In this document: positions 18,701 through 27,234 of the stretch, piece after piece | Layout of the letters: every line of letters begins with the position of its first letter | Numbering within the stretch: the first letter of the stretch is position 1 | From: an uncultured Bacteroidales bacterium | GTDB lineage: Bacteria > Bacteroidota > Bacteroidia > Bacteroidales > UBA932 | Assembly: GCA_900316525.1 (NCBI GenBank) | Contig: ONDF01000012.1 | Span: forward strand, 1 to 64,000 | Direction of reading: 5' to 3' | Length of the DNA stretch: 64,000 nucleotides | Made by a program: the position numbers and the translations under genes | The notes under the pieces: generated by a model | Told to the model about the DNA's origin: nothing | Database searches by the model: none | The model's input: only the letters and a program-made list of their open reading frames with translations

Positions 18701-19066
18701 CACCTTGACGCCGTCGGCGTTCACCCGGTAGGCCTGGACCGTGAACCAGTACTCCTTGTCCGCAGTCAGGCGGGTCGTGTAGGGAACTTCGCCGGGCTCG
18801 ATCGGCCAGCTGTTCTCCAGATCCGTCATGGCTTCGTCGGTGTAGACGGCGAGTTCGTAGCCGCCGGCGTCCTTGTTCACGTCCCATTCGAAGGTGACGA
18901 CGTCACCCTTGGTAGCGTCGACACGGGCCGCGAGATTGCCGGGAACCAGGCAGCGGGCGAGGTTCAGTTCAGTGATCTCGTTCCACTCCTTGTTCACGCA
19001 GCCGGACAGCGTGGCGAGGCCCAGAAGGGCCGCCAGGGATACTTTCAGTATATTCTTGTATTTCAT
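15752..19066 (-). CDS. Large surface lipoprotein with Fn3 and beta-helix domains (SusE/F position)
   Basis: A 1104-aa lipoprotein (Cys23 in LSGCVNKEW) directly after SusD, where surface glycan-binding proteins are usually encoded. Visible parts: two Fn3-like domains (about 40-235), a central beta-helix-like region (about 265-520, repeated FxNN and FxNC strands) that fits the DUF4957/DUF5123 proteins of pectin loci, a third Fn3 (about 715-800), and two C-terminal copies of a ~140-residue beta-sandwich module (about 815-952 and 965-1097) that also occurs once in the PL1 lyase at 9620. I see no complete catalytic motif of a lyase or hydrolase, so a pectin-binding role is inferred. Confidence 0.75.
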   Translation of the reverse strand: MKYKNILKVSLAALLGLATLSGCVNKEWNEITELNLARCLVPGNLAARVDATKGDVVTFEWDVNKDAGGYELAVYTDEAMTDLENSWPIEPGEVPYTTRLTADKEYWFTVQAYRVNADGVKVPGTESKVSVYDGSFKTYAVKDNLYLEVKGRSTTSVSLAWSKDVQDFSEVTDLRAVPVKGGKTVKKELADAEAVAAAATIDGLDPSTEYQITLFYMSASRGTVDTWTKAEQGSAVTITTSDELKSAVVAGGNYYLPYNEAGYSMGTAKPTADLTLIGELGPDGSKPVVAGKVELTADLTEANAKLYFENIQFDGAAGSRIVEHTGGSPVLESIIFVNCEITNFLAGFFYGNNDNVVKIGTFKFDSCDMYGILGSGGDAFDIRKTTEIDEIAFVNNTMYDGIRTLFRIDASDAIKIGHIDFENNTVKNIATIDDGNNRGVFAVRVPHEMTLKNNLFLFENGGKDDGTDRAQLFQNNTNTVVPTFRNASGNYSYAHGENFFALVSAQAAGFVVMNVDPCYNAKGNFFQLAAQDLIEKKVGASKWWIQYVEKPEDLTQHVITEAHTWNLQNATLFAGDVKNSRVRDELMLVGTEATPLNADGGITFKQASVLTRKGVPTEGYASFKVNAPGSVDMLLSDPGKTGASVVVALYDDNGLSVLGGAVASSANPGVQKIVVPEVAGEGTVYLYSTGAVTITKLGWSKDVLALDKVLETPKPVVEPVTLTEGDETAVTISWEPIHAADHYVVVFNKRTQDPQTETSFTVPAEDIAALKAGLYSFTVQAFPAASDLYYQASEKGNASFAIQPKGGGGEVVQVTWTWDFSAADWQEQFATYGAAGADITNWNLTYDNLTIVSTAKSKYNTTYFQWGGKGSTSDRYMKFTAPEQGTLKVWASNTGGSEDLTRMVTVNQNGEEVSVPGGVPSSGEPAVCEFSVMAGDVYIYCTGNALRYYKVEFTYETGAAAAVEYDWDFSQADWQDALGALGAAGADITNIDLTVEGLTFHSGSKSKYGATYIQFGGKSGDMDRYFKFTAPDQGTLKITVSNTGSSEALDRTVKVAVGDDAQAQPGGFSSNSPSELEFSVPAGEVVITAPENGLRFYHIYYTNK

Positions 19067-19078
19067 ATCGCGTCGGTA

Positions 19079-20920
19079 TTAAAGGCTCTCGTAGCCATAG
19101 TCGTTCTTGATACGGCCCTGGCTGTTGGTCATCGTGTCGTTGTAGATGGGCCAGAACATGTACTGCTCCGGATCCCGGGCGTAGATGCCTTCCACCAGCT
19201 CGTTATACAGGCCGGTAGGCTGGCCCTTGCTGTCCTCGACCTTGGTGAAGTACTCGCTCTTCTTCTCCCAGGCGCCGGCCGGCTTGACGGCTTCGCCGGT
19301 GAACCCGTAGACGATGAGATTCTTGCCGTCCACCCGGTAGTAGACGTCGCCGCCCAGCATGTTCACCTGGGCGTATTCGCCGGTCAGGTCGCGGAGGTTC
19401 TTCATCTTCTGCTTGGCCTCGTCCATCTTGGACTTGAGGAGGCCCCAGCGGATGAGGTCGAACTTGCGGGTCATCTCGCCGCAGAACTCGAAGGCGCGCT
19501 CGTCCACGATGGCGTTGAACATCGCCTCCTTGGAATTGATCCGCTCCACATAGGTCTCGGCCTGGTCCTCATGGCCCTTGAAGGCGCGCTCGCGGACCTC
19601 GAGGAGATAGCTCTTGGCATCGGCCAGCTCGCCCTGCTCGTTGGCGATTTCGGCCGCCATCAGCAGGATGTCGGCATAGCGGAGGACCACGGGCTTGGCG
19701 CCGTCGTCATTGCCGCCCTTGTAGGGATTGCGGGTCATCCAATCCCAGCGGTACTTGCCGAAGTACCAGCGCTGGATGCCCACCAGTTCGGGCTCGTCGT
19801 CGGCATTCCAGCGCCAGTTGACGCAGGTGATGTCGCGGCGGACGTCGTTCTTGTCATAGTCGAACCACATCGTCGGGACCGGACCGGCATCGCCGCCGCG
19901 GGTGACGGTGGCGCCGCCCGCATAGCTGGAGCCCTCGGAACGCACCGCGAAGGTGTAGTTCCAGCGGCCGCGGCCGTCGGAGAACGGAATCACGAACAGG
20001 GACTCGTGGCCGGGGCCGGCAACGAGGTTGTCCTGGTTGCTCTGGTTCTTCCACAGGGTCTCGAAGTCCTCGAGGGAGGCGGTGCCGGAGGAAATGGCAT
20101 CCTCCAGGTAGGCCAGGGCCTTGGGATACAGGACGCTCTTCTGGAGGTCCGGATCGTTGGTGAGGCGGTTCGTGCCCAGGTCGCCGGTGCCCACCATGCC
20201 GTCGTCCGGACGCTGGGCGTAACCGGAAGCCATCAGGGCGATGCGGGCGTACAGGCCCTCGGCGAACAGCTTGTTCACGCGGTCGGTACGGGAAGTCGCG
20301 GCGGTGGCGCCGGGATACGGGATGTACGGGATGGCCTCTTCGAGGTCCGCAAGCAGCTGCTTGAAGATCACGTCGCGGCTTTCCTTGGCCTTGTAGATGG
20401 ACTCGCTGGTGGTCGCATCGAAACGGGCCGGGACATCACCCCAGGCGCGGACGAGGTCGTAGTAAATCATCGCCCGGAGCGTGAGGGCCTCGCCCAGGAG
20501 GTACGCCATGTCCTTGTTCGTCTCGGGGTTGCCGTATTCGCGGACGCCCTCGATCACGAGGTTGGCGCGCTCGATCGCCTCGTACATCTTGGCGAAGGGG
20601 CCGTTGTTCAGGTTCAGCTGCGCGTTGTTGGGCAGCTGCGCATAGCCCGCGATCTGGTATTTCTCGTCGGTGGGCTTATAGGTGTTGTACCACTCGATAT
20701 CGCTGTTCAGGCCGATCCAGGGGAGGTAGCGGCCGCGATAGTTGTTCGTCTCGCCGAAGGACTGGGCGATGGAGAAGATGGTATTCTCCGTGAGGGAGTA
20801 GTTGGAGTAAACGGTCGCCGCGTCGAACGTGGACGGGGATTTCGAATCCAGGAATTTCTCACAGGAAACCGCCATCACGGCCACCAGGGCCGCAAAAAGG
20901 ATATTCACAATCTTTTTCAT
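19079..20920 (-). CDS. susD: SusD/RagB-family glycan-binding lipoprotein (pectin locus)
   Basis: A 613-aa outer-membrane surface lipoprotein that caps the SusC channel and delivers oligosaccharide. The lipobox ends at Cys20 (AVSCEKFLDSKSP, typical of SusD). TPR-like helices (EALTLRAMIYYDLVRAWGDVP) and the C-terminal region with RYADILLMAAE and ERAFEFCGEM are family hallmarks. It begins 12 nt after the SusC stop and is followed by the Fn3/beta-helix lipoprotein. The substrate is inferred to be pectin oligosaccharide from the enclosing operon. Confidence 0.93.
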   Translation of the reverse strand: MKKIVNILFAALVAVMAVSCEKFLDSKSPSTFDAATVYSNYSLTENTIFSIAQSFGETNNYRGRYLPWIGLNSDIEWYNTYKPTDEKYQIAGYAQLPNNAQLNLNNGPFAKMYEAIERANLVIEGVREYGNPETNKDMAYLLGEALTLRAMIYYDLVRAWGDVPARFDATTSESIYKAKESRDVIFKQLLADLEEAIPYIPYPGATAATSRTDRVNKLFAEGLYARIALMASGYAQRPDDGMVGTGDLGTNRLTNDPDLQKSVLYPKALAYLEDAISSGTASLEDFETLWKNQSNQDNLVAGPGHESLFVIPFSDGRGRWNYTFAVRSEGSSYAGGATVTRGGDAGPVPTMWFDYDKNDVRRDITCVNWRWNADDEPELVGIQRWYFGKYRWDWMTRNPYKGGNDDGAKPVVLRYADILLMAAEIANEQGELADAKSYLLEVRERAFKGHEDQAETYVERINSKEAMFNAIVDERAFEFCGEMTRKFDLIRWGLLKSKMDEAKQKMKNLRDLTGEYAQVNMLGGDVYYRVDGKNLIVYGFTGEAVKPAGAWEKKSEYFTKVEDSKGQPTGLYNELVEGIYARDPEQYMFWPIYNDTMTNSQGRIKNDYGYESL

Positions 20921-20932
20921 GTCTGCAGCGGA

Positions 20933-23900
20933 TTAGAAGGTGAGGTTGATGCCGGCCACGAAGCCGATGCTCTTGGGATAGGCGGAGTAGTCCACGCCCG
21001 GGGTGAGCGGGGTCGAACGGCGGGTATCCACTTCCGGATCATAGCCGGAGTACTTGGTCAGGCAGAACAGGTTCGTGCCCGTCACATAGAGGCGGAGCTT
21101 CCGGATGTGGATCTTCTTGGTGAGATCCTCCGGAAGGGTGTAACCGACCGTGGCGCTCTGCATGCGGAGGAAGGAAGCGTCCTCGACGGCCCAGTCGCTG
21201 AAGATCGCGCTGCCGACGGCGGGGTTCCACATCGTCTTGCCGGCGTTCACGCTCTTGAGGAGGGCGGGGTCGGTGATCAGCTCGCCGGTGGCCCAGTCGA
21301 TGTTCGTCCAGCGCTTGTCCACGTCCATCTCATGGAGAAGGTTGCGGTTGTAGTACTTGCGGGAGGAGGTGAACTCGATCTTGTTGGCGTTGTACACCTG
21401 GTTGCCGATCATGAAGTTGAAGTTCGCGCTGAAGTCGAAGCCGTAGGCGAAGCCGCTGAAGTTGAAACCGCCGGTGAAGTCCGGGGAGGCGTTGCCGATG
21501 ACCTTGCGGTCGGCCACGGTCACCTTGCCGTCACCGTTGAGGTCCTTGAGCTTGATCGCGCCAGGACGCAGGTAGGCGTCACCGAGGACGGAGGAAGCGT
21601 TCGCGACACCCTCGTTCAGCACCCACTTGCCGCCGTCATAGGTGAAGTCATCGACGGAATACATGCCGTCGTTGACGTAGCCGTACATGTTGCCGAGCGG
21701 CTGGCCCACCTGGACGATGTAGTCGTCACCGATCTCGGTGGAAGCCCAGTAGGACTGCGCCATGATGGACTCCAGGCCGCCGAGGTCCGTGACCCGGTTG
21801 ATGTTGTAGGCGATGTTGCCGCCGATGTTCAGGGAGAAGTCCTTCTTGGAGACGATCGGGGCGTTCAGCGTGAGCTCGAGACCGCGGTTGCGGGTGGAAC
21901 CCACGTTCTGGTACTGGCTGTCATAGCCGGAACCCGGGATCGGGAAGTTGATGAGGAGGTTCTTCGTGTCGTTCTGGTAGGCCTCGACGCTACCGGAGAG
22001 GCGTCCCTGGAGCAGGGAGAAGTCCAGACCGATGTTGTGCGTGTAGGTGGTCTCCCAGGTGAGGTCCGGATTGTTCAGGACCTTGCCGGCGGTGAAGATG
22101 TTCTGGGTCATCGACAGCCAGGCGGTGGTGGAGGAGGCGTACTGCTTCATCAGCTGGCCCGACGGGATGTTGTTGTTACCGGCGGTACCGAAGCTGTAAC
22201 GGAGCTTGAGCTGGTCCAGCCAGCTGTGGGCGCTGTCCATCCAGGGTTCGTTGGAGATGGTCCAGGAGGCGGCGGCAGACGGGAAGTAGCCCCAGCGGTG
22301 ACCGCGGGCGAACTTGGAGGAGCCGTCGGCACGCAGCGTGGCGCCGATGGAATAGCGGCGCTTGTAGTCGTAATTCACGCGGCCGAAGAAGGAAAGGAGC
22401 TTGTCGTCCGGGGCGTAGTGGTTGTTGGAGGAAGCCGGAACGCCGGAGGACATGAAATGCCACGCCATCTCGGCGTCATAGAAGGTCGGGAAACCGTCCA
22501 CGAGGTCGGTGATGGTGTTGCTCTTGGTGATGGTCATTTCCTCACCGAGGAGGGCCGTCAGCTGATGGTCCTGGTTGTTGATGAGGTCCGCGAAATCGTA
22601 GTTCAGGGTGTTCGTGTTGCGGTAGCGGGTGCGGAAGGCCTCCTTGTGCTCGGTGGAAGGCGTGTTCTTCACCGTGGACTGGTTCGCCACATAGTAGGTG
22701 GTGAGGCCGTAGAAGCGGTCGTCACCCTGGCGGTAATCCTCGAGACCGCCCTCGATCTTGAGGCGCAGGTTGTCAATGATGGTCCAGTTGAAGGCGGCGT
22801 TCGCGTTCCAGGTGGTGCGGACGCGCTTGGAATCGTTGTCAGAGACGGACAGGAGCGGCGGCGCGTTGTCGCCATAGTCCTGCTCCAGGTCGGAGTCCGT
22901 CGAGACGGCGGCCACGGGAATCGGGGCGTAGGCGACGGCGTGCTTGAGACGGCCGTTACCGGAGGTCGTCGCACGGTCGTTGATGCCGTTCGCGCCGGAG
23001 CCGCGGGTGTTCACGCGGGAATAGCGGATGTTCGCGTCGATGCTGGTCTTGTCGGAAGTCTTGAAGTTGCCCTTGAAGTTGAGGTTGTCGCGGGTGTAGG
23101 TGGAACCCACCATGATCGCGTCGTCCCCCGTGTGGGCGTAACCCAGGTTCCAGTTGTAGTTCTCGCCGCTGCCGGAGACGGAGAAGTCGGCGCTCATCGA
23201 GGAACCGACCTTGCCGAAGACGGCGTCCACCCAGTTGTTGCCCTGGAGGCCCTTGTACAGGTCGATGTCGGCGAAGGGACCGAAGTACGGGTTGTAGTTG
23301 TTCTCCACGTTGCCGCGGATGGAAGCGAGCTCGTACTGGAACTTCACGAAGTTCTCCGGATCCATCGCGACGATCGCACCCGCGTTGGCCATCTTCTTGA
23401 GGCCGTAGTAGGCGTTGAACTTCACGGAGACCTTCTGGCCCTTTTCGGCGCTCTTGGTCGTGACGATGACGACACCGTTCGCGCCGCGGCTGCCGTAGAT
23501 GGCCGTGGAGAAGGCGTCCTTCAGGACGTCGATGGACTGGATCTCGGAGGACGGGATGTCATTGATGGACTCCACCGGGAAACCGTCCACGATGTATAGC
23601 GGGCTGTTGTCCTGGGTGATGGAGCTGCCACCGCGGACGCGGATCTTGACATCGGCGTCCGGGTCGCCTTCCGTCGTGACGACGGAGACGCCCGCCATCT
23701 TGCCGGAGAGGGCCTGGGACACGGAGGTCACGGGCTGCTCGGTGAGCTTGTCGGAACCGACAGAAGCGACGGCGCCGAGGAGGTCGCGGCGCTTGACCGT
23801 CTGGTAACCCACGACGACCACTTCGTCGAGGAAGGTCGAGTCTTCCTTCAGGACCACGTTGATGACGGTCTGTCCCGCGATGGGAATCGTCTGGTCACTC

Positions 23901-24136
23901 AGTCCGATGAAGGAGAACACCAGGTTCACCGCGTCTGCGGGCACGGTCAGCGAGTAGTCGCCGTCGATGCCGGTGATGGTGCCGACGGTCGTACCCTCGA
24001 CAACCACACCCGCTCCGATGAGCGGCTCACCGGACTCGTCCGTCACCACGCCCGTGATGGTCGTCTGGGCGGACAGGGTCCATGCCGAAACCAGGCCGAG
24101 AAGCGCAAGAGCGAGTTTCTTGACTGGATTTTTCAT
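20933..24136 (-). CDS. susC: SusC/RagA TonB-dependent outer-membrane transporter (pectin locus)
   Basis: A 1067-aa TonB-dependent receptor. The signal peptide ends near SAQ (residue 24), then comes a carboxypeptidase-like regulatory domain (TGVVTDESGEPLIGAGV, about 26-105), a TonB-box region (DEVVVVGY), the plug (residues about 120-230, with ALSGKMAGVSV and RGGSSI...PLYIVDGFP) and a 22-strand-type barrel to the C-terminal phenylalanine. It lies 36 nt after the PL1 lyase gene with no promoter of its own that I can see, so it belongs to the GH28-led operon. Confidence 0.94.
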   Translation of the reverse strand: MKNPVKKLALALLGLVSAWTLSAQTTITGVVTDESGEPLIGAGVVVEGTTVGTITGIDGDYSLTVPADAVNLVFSFIGLSDQTIPIAGQTVINVVLKEDSTFLDEVVVVGYQTVKRRDLLGAVASVGSDKLTEQPVTSVSQALSGKMAGVSVVTTEGDPDADVKIRVRGGSSITQDNSPLYIVDGFPVESINDIPSSEIQSIDVLKDAFSTAIYGSRGANGVVIVTTKSAEKGQKVSVKFNAYYGLKKMANAGAIVAMDPENFVKFQYELASIRGNVENNYNPYFGPFADIDLYKGLQGNNWVDAVFGKVGSSMSADFSVSGSGENYNWNLGYAHTGDDAIMVGSTYTRDNLNFKGNFKTSDKTSIDANIRYSRVNTRGSGANGINDRATTSGNGRLKHAVAYAPIPVAAVSTDSDLEQDYGDNAPPLLSVSDNDSKRVRTTWNANAAFNWTIIDNLRLKIEGGLEDYRQGDDRFYGLTTYYVANQSTVKNTPSTEHKEAFRTRYRNTNTLNYDFADLINNQDHQLTALLGEEMTITKSNTITDLVDGFPTFYDAEMAWHFMSSGVPASSNNHYAPDDKLLSFFGRVNYDYKRRYSIGATLRADGSSKFARGHRWGYFPSAAASWTISNEPWMDSAHSWLDQLKLRYSFGTAGNNNIPSGQLMKQYASSTTAWLSMTQNIFTAGKVLNNPDLTWETTYTHNIGLDFSLLQGRLSGSVEAYQNDTKNLLINFPIPGSGYDSQYQNVGSTRNRGLELTLNAPIVSKKDFSLNIGGNIAYNINRVTDLGGLESIMAQSYWASTEIGDDYIVQVGQPLGNMYGYVNDGMYSVDDFTYDGGKWVLNEGVANASSVLGDAYLRPGAIKLKDLNGDGKVTVADRKVIGNASPDFTGGFNFSGFAYGFDFSANFNFMIGNQVYNANKIEFTSSRKYYNRNLLHEMDVDKRWTNIDWATGELITDPALLKSVNAGKTMWNPAVGSAIFSDWAVEDASFLRMQSATVGYTLPEDLTKKIHIRKLRLYVTGTNLFCLTKYSGYDPEVDTRRSTPLTPGVDYSAYPKSIGFVAGINLTF

Positions 24137-24172
24137 GAATGGATGGTTTTAAGTTGGTTATTGATGATTGAG

Positions 24173-26062
24173 TTAGAGTTTCATATAGCTGCCGCCGGCG
24201 TTCTGGCCCGCGACGATGTCCTTCACCAGGTAGTGGAGGTACATCTCCAGGTTGGTGTAGCGGTTGTTCTTGTCCAGGGTGATGGTCCCGGCGTCGGTCT
24301 TGTCGGTCTTGCTCAGACCGAACTGCTCTTCGAACCAGTCGGGCATGCCGTCGGAGTCGGAGTCCTTGATCTTCGCCTTCTGCTCGTCGGTGGCGGTGTA
24401 CACCGGCCAGCCGTTCTTCCAGGTGGCGTCCTGGACGTCGGTCTGGGTGTCGATGAGGCCCTTCGTGGAACGGTCGCTGGCGGTCGTATTGCTGCCCTGA
24501 TAGGTGGAAGTGCCGTCCTTCGTCTCCTTGGCGACACGCGTGTCGATACCGTCACGCGCGAAGCTGGCGCCCGCATAGTTCAAGACGGGATCCAGGCAAG
24601 CTGCGCCGGTATGGACACTCTGATAGGTATCCGTGGCGAACCGGGTCGTCTCCTTGATCTTGGCCGCATCGGCCTCGCTGATATAGACGGAGACCGGAGA
24701 ACTCTTCCCAGCCTTCCAGTTGTCGGCCGTCAGGTCGCTCTTCCCGTGCATCACGTTGCCGTCCAGGTAGAAGTGGCCGGGCAGGATCGTTCCGCCGCAA
24801 TTGCTGCAGGAAGTCGTGGGCTGCAGGAACCAGATGTGGTTGGAGGGCGTCACCGGACCCGGCTTGTAATAGTTGTTGAACAGGTTGTATTTCCGGTGGT
24901 CGGTCCCATATTTGTCAGAGCTCTCGCCGCCGTAGGTGCTGTTGCCCTTCCAGTTGTAGATCACGTTGTTGAAGATGGACACGGGGCCCTTCTGGGTGGA
25001 CACGTAGTCGTGGTCGATGCGGGGATTGCGGCTATCGTGGTGCGCTAGCAGGTTGTGGTGGTAAGTGGCGTTGTTGCCGCCCCAGATGCCGCCGTAGCCG
25101 TGGGAGCCCTTGTCGTGGATGGAGTTGCGGAGGCTCTCCGAAACGATGTTCCACTGGAAAGTGAAATCCTTCATCCCGTAGAAGGAGGCGCACTCGTCGG
25201 TGCACCAGCTCACGGAGCAATGGTCGATGATGATCTTCTCGTACTTGTCGTCGTCGTGGCTCATCACCTGCATGGCGTCGTCTTCCGTCTTCTTCTCATC
25301 GCCCATCCGGCAGCGGATGAAGCGGACGATCACGTTGCTGGCGCTGATGCGGAAGGTGTAGTTCTTCAGGCAGATACCGTCGCCGGGGGCGCTCTGGCCG
25401 GCAATGGTCAGGTCTCCCCTGGAGATATTGAGCTGCTTCTCGAGGGCGATGGTGCCGGCCACGTCGAAGACGATGGTCAGCGGGCGGTCTCCCTTCTCGA
25501 TGCCATACCGGAGGGTGCCCTGCGTGCTGTTGTCCTCCAGGGAGGTCACGTGGTAGATCTTGCCGCCGCGGCCGCCGGTGGCGTACATGCCGCCGCCTTC
25601 GGCGCCCGGGAAGGCGCGGGCGACGCCGTCCTCCTCCGTCGAAGGGATGGAGAACTGCTCATAGTACTGGCCGGACGGCGGGGTGGGCGGTTCGGGATCG
25701 TCCGTCCCTTCCGTCTTGGCATCGACCCAGGTCATGGAAGAAGAGCCGCCGGCGTTGACGGCCTTGACGCCGAACCGGTAATTCGTCGCCTTGGTCAGGT
25801 CAGATATGGTGGTATTGCGGGTACCGGCCGTTCCCTCTTTCTCTTTGGCGCCGTCTTTCTGGAGTTCCCAGGCGTAGGAAGCCGCGCCCTCGACCGCGTC
25901 CCACTGGAACTGCAGGCTGGTTTCCGTGGCCTTGTGCAGCTTCACGTTCGCCGGAGCGGAAGGAGCCTTGGGGGTGTCGGGCACCACGACCGGATCCTCC
26001 TTCCCGCCGCAAGCGGCAAGGATGAGGGCGGAAAGGGCCATCAAAGTCAGTTCTTTTCTCAT
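24173..26062 (-). CDS. Pectate lyase (PL1) lipoprotein with N-terminal Fn3 domain
   Basis: A 629-aa exported lyase that cleaves polygalacturonate by beta-elimination. Lipobox Cys18 (ILAACGGKED), an Fn3 domain (about 38-120) very like that of the pectinesterase at 4928, then a parallel beta-helix from about 150: AFPGAEGGGMYATGGRGG and FDVAGTI are hallmarks of Bacteroidota PL1 enzymes, and IIDHCSVSW, NPRIDH and the metal-ligand acidic residues follow. A calcium-binding-like DSDSDGMPDWFEEQFG lies near 570. Its start overlaps the GH105 stop by 4 nt (ATGA). Confidence 0.88.
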   Translation of the reverse strand: MRKELTLMALSALILAACGGKEDPVVVPDTPKAPSAPANVKLHKATETSLQFQWDAVEGAASYAWELQKDGAKEKEGTAGTRNTTISDLTKATNYRFGVKAVNAGGSSSMTWVDAKTEGTDDPEPPTPPSGQYYEQFSIPSTEEDGVARAFPGAEGGGMYATGGRGGKIYHVTSLEDNSTQGTLRYGIEKGDRPLTIVFDVAGTIALEKQLNISRGDLTIAGQSAPGDGICLKNYTFRISASNVIVRFIRCRMGDEKKTEDDAMQVMSHDDDKYEKIIIDHCSVSWCTDECASFYGMKDFTFQWNIVSESLRNSIHDKGSHGYGGIWGGNNATYHHNLLAHHDSRNPRIDHDYVSTQKGPVSIFNNVIYNWKGNSTYGGESSDKYGTDHRKYNLFNNYYKPGPVTPSNHIWFLQPTTSCSNCGGTILPGHFYLDGNVMHGKSDLTADNWKAGKSSPVSVYISEADAAKIKETTRFATDTYQSVHTGAACLDPVLNYAGASFARDGIDTRVAKETKDGTSTYQGSNTTASDRSTKGLIDTQTDVQDATWKNGWPVYTATDEQKAKIKDSDSDGMPDWFEEQFGLSKTDKTDAGTITLDKNNRYTNLEMYLHYLVKDIVAGQNAGGSYMKL

Positions 26063-27234
26063 AGCTTCTCGTATTCGAGCGAAGCCCAGATGAAGGGACC
26101 GACGCCCTTCGGGTCATTCTCGATGATCTTCTCGTTGATATAATACTCGAAGGTGCCGCTGCGGTTCTCCTTGCCGCCGAGGCCGGCGACGGCGCAGCAG
26201 TCGGTGAGATTCAGGGTGCCGTCCTTGTCCTCGCGGATGAACTTCTTCACGAGGGCCTCGTAGAGGGCCTTCGGATCGACGGAAGCGGGCACCGCATAGC
26301 CTTCGCGGGCGGACCGCAGATAGGCGTAGGTGAACATCGCGGAGCAGGTGGCCTCCAGGTAGTTCCCTTCCCGGCCCGGGCTGTCCAGGACCTGGTACCA
26401 CATCCCGGTCTCGGGATCGGCATATTTCGGGAGCGTGGCGAGGATGCCTTCCAGGATGCCCTGCAGCTCGGCCTTGCCGGGATGGTTCTCCGGGAAGAAC
26501 GGCAGGACCTCGACGAGGGCCATCGTGTACCAGCCGAGAGCGCGGCCCCAACAGTGGGCGGACTGGCCCGTCACCGGATCGGCCCAGAACATCTGCCTGG
26601 ACTCGTCCCAGGCGTGGCGGTACAAGCCGGTCGCCGGGTCATACGTCTTTTCCGCCGCCACCTTGAACTGGGTGACGACATCGTCGAAGATGGCGTCCTC
26701 GTGGGTGATGTTGGCATACACCGCATAGAAAGGTTCCGCCATATAGAGGCCGTCCAGCCACACCTGGTAGGGATACGCCTGCTTGTGCCAGAAGGCGCCC
26801 GCCTCGGTGCGCGGCTGGTTCTTGAGCTGCCTGCGGGCCGTCTCGATGGCCATGGCGTACCGGACGTCCGGGGTGGCCTGATACAGGCCGATCAGCGTCC
26901 GGGCCGGGCAGATATGGTCCAGGTTGAACTTTTCCAGGTCGTATTTGCCGCCGATCTCGCCGCCCTCGTCCAGGACGCCATCGTACCAGGCGCGCACATA
27001 CGCGTCGAATTCGGGAATGTCATAGGTACGGGAAACGGCCAGGAAGCTGCGCAGCTCCAGGCCGGTGGTGTAGTTCCACTTGTAGTCCCCCCCCTGCCCG
27101 TCCAGGTAGGTGGCTTCGGGCGCCCGCTTAATCTCCGAACGGACCATCCGGACGGACATGGGGCCCGTTTTCAGGTCCGTCTTCGGCGCGCAGGCCGCAA
27201 GCAGCAGGGCTGCCAGCAATGCGATTCTTTTCAT
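26059..27234 (-). CDS. GH105 unsaturated uronyl hydrolase
   Basis: A 391-aa (alpha/alpha)6-barrel enzyme that removes the 4,5-unsaturated uronic acid left at the non-reducing end of oligosaccharides by pectin or rhamnogalacturonan lyases. Lipobox-like Cys15 (LLAACAPKTD) indicates export. WLDGLYMAEPF (about 159) carries the catalytic Asp of the family, and HAWDESRQMFWADP with GQSAHCWGRALGWY follows, as in YteR/YesR. It abuts the CE12-CE8 gene upstream and overlaps PL1 downstream by 4 nt. Confidence 0.92.
   Translation of the reverse strand: MKRIALLAALLLAACAPKTDLKTGPMSVRMVRSEIKRAPEATYLDGQGGDYKWNYTTGLELRSFLAVSRTYDIPEFDAYVRAWYDGVLDEGGEIGGKYDLEKFNLDHICPARTLIGLYQATPDVRYAMAIETARRQLKNQPRTEAGAFWHKQAYPYQVWLDGLYMAEPFYAVYANITHEDAIFDDVVTQFKVAAEKTYDPATGLYRHAWDESRQMFWADPVTGQSAHCWGRALGWYTMALVEVLPFFPENHPGKAELQGILEGILATLPKYADPETGMWYQVLDSPGREGNYLEATCSAMFTYAYLRSAREGYAVPASVDPKALYEALVKKFIREDKDGTLNLTDCCAVAGLGGKENRSGTFEYYINEKIIENDPKGVGPFIWASLEYEKL

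Noticed and set aside
15752..19066. Calling the large lipoprotein a pectate lyase because of its beta-helix-like repeats
   Set aside because: No PL1, PL9 or PL10 catalytic motif is visible, and its position after SusD favours a binding role.
19571..23599. A 1342-codon plus-strand frame opposite susC/susD
   Set aside because: Same antisense artefact; no start signal, no promoter and no recognisable domain, while the minus strand encodes full-length SusC and SusD.
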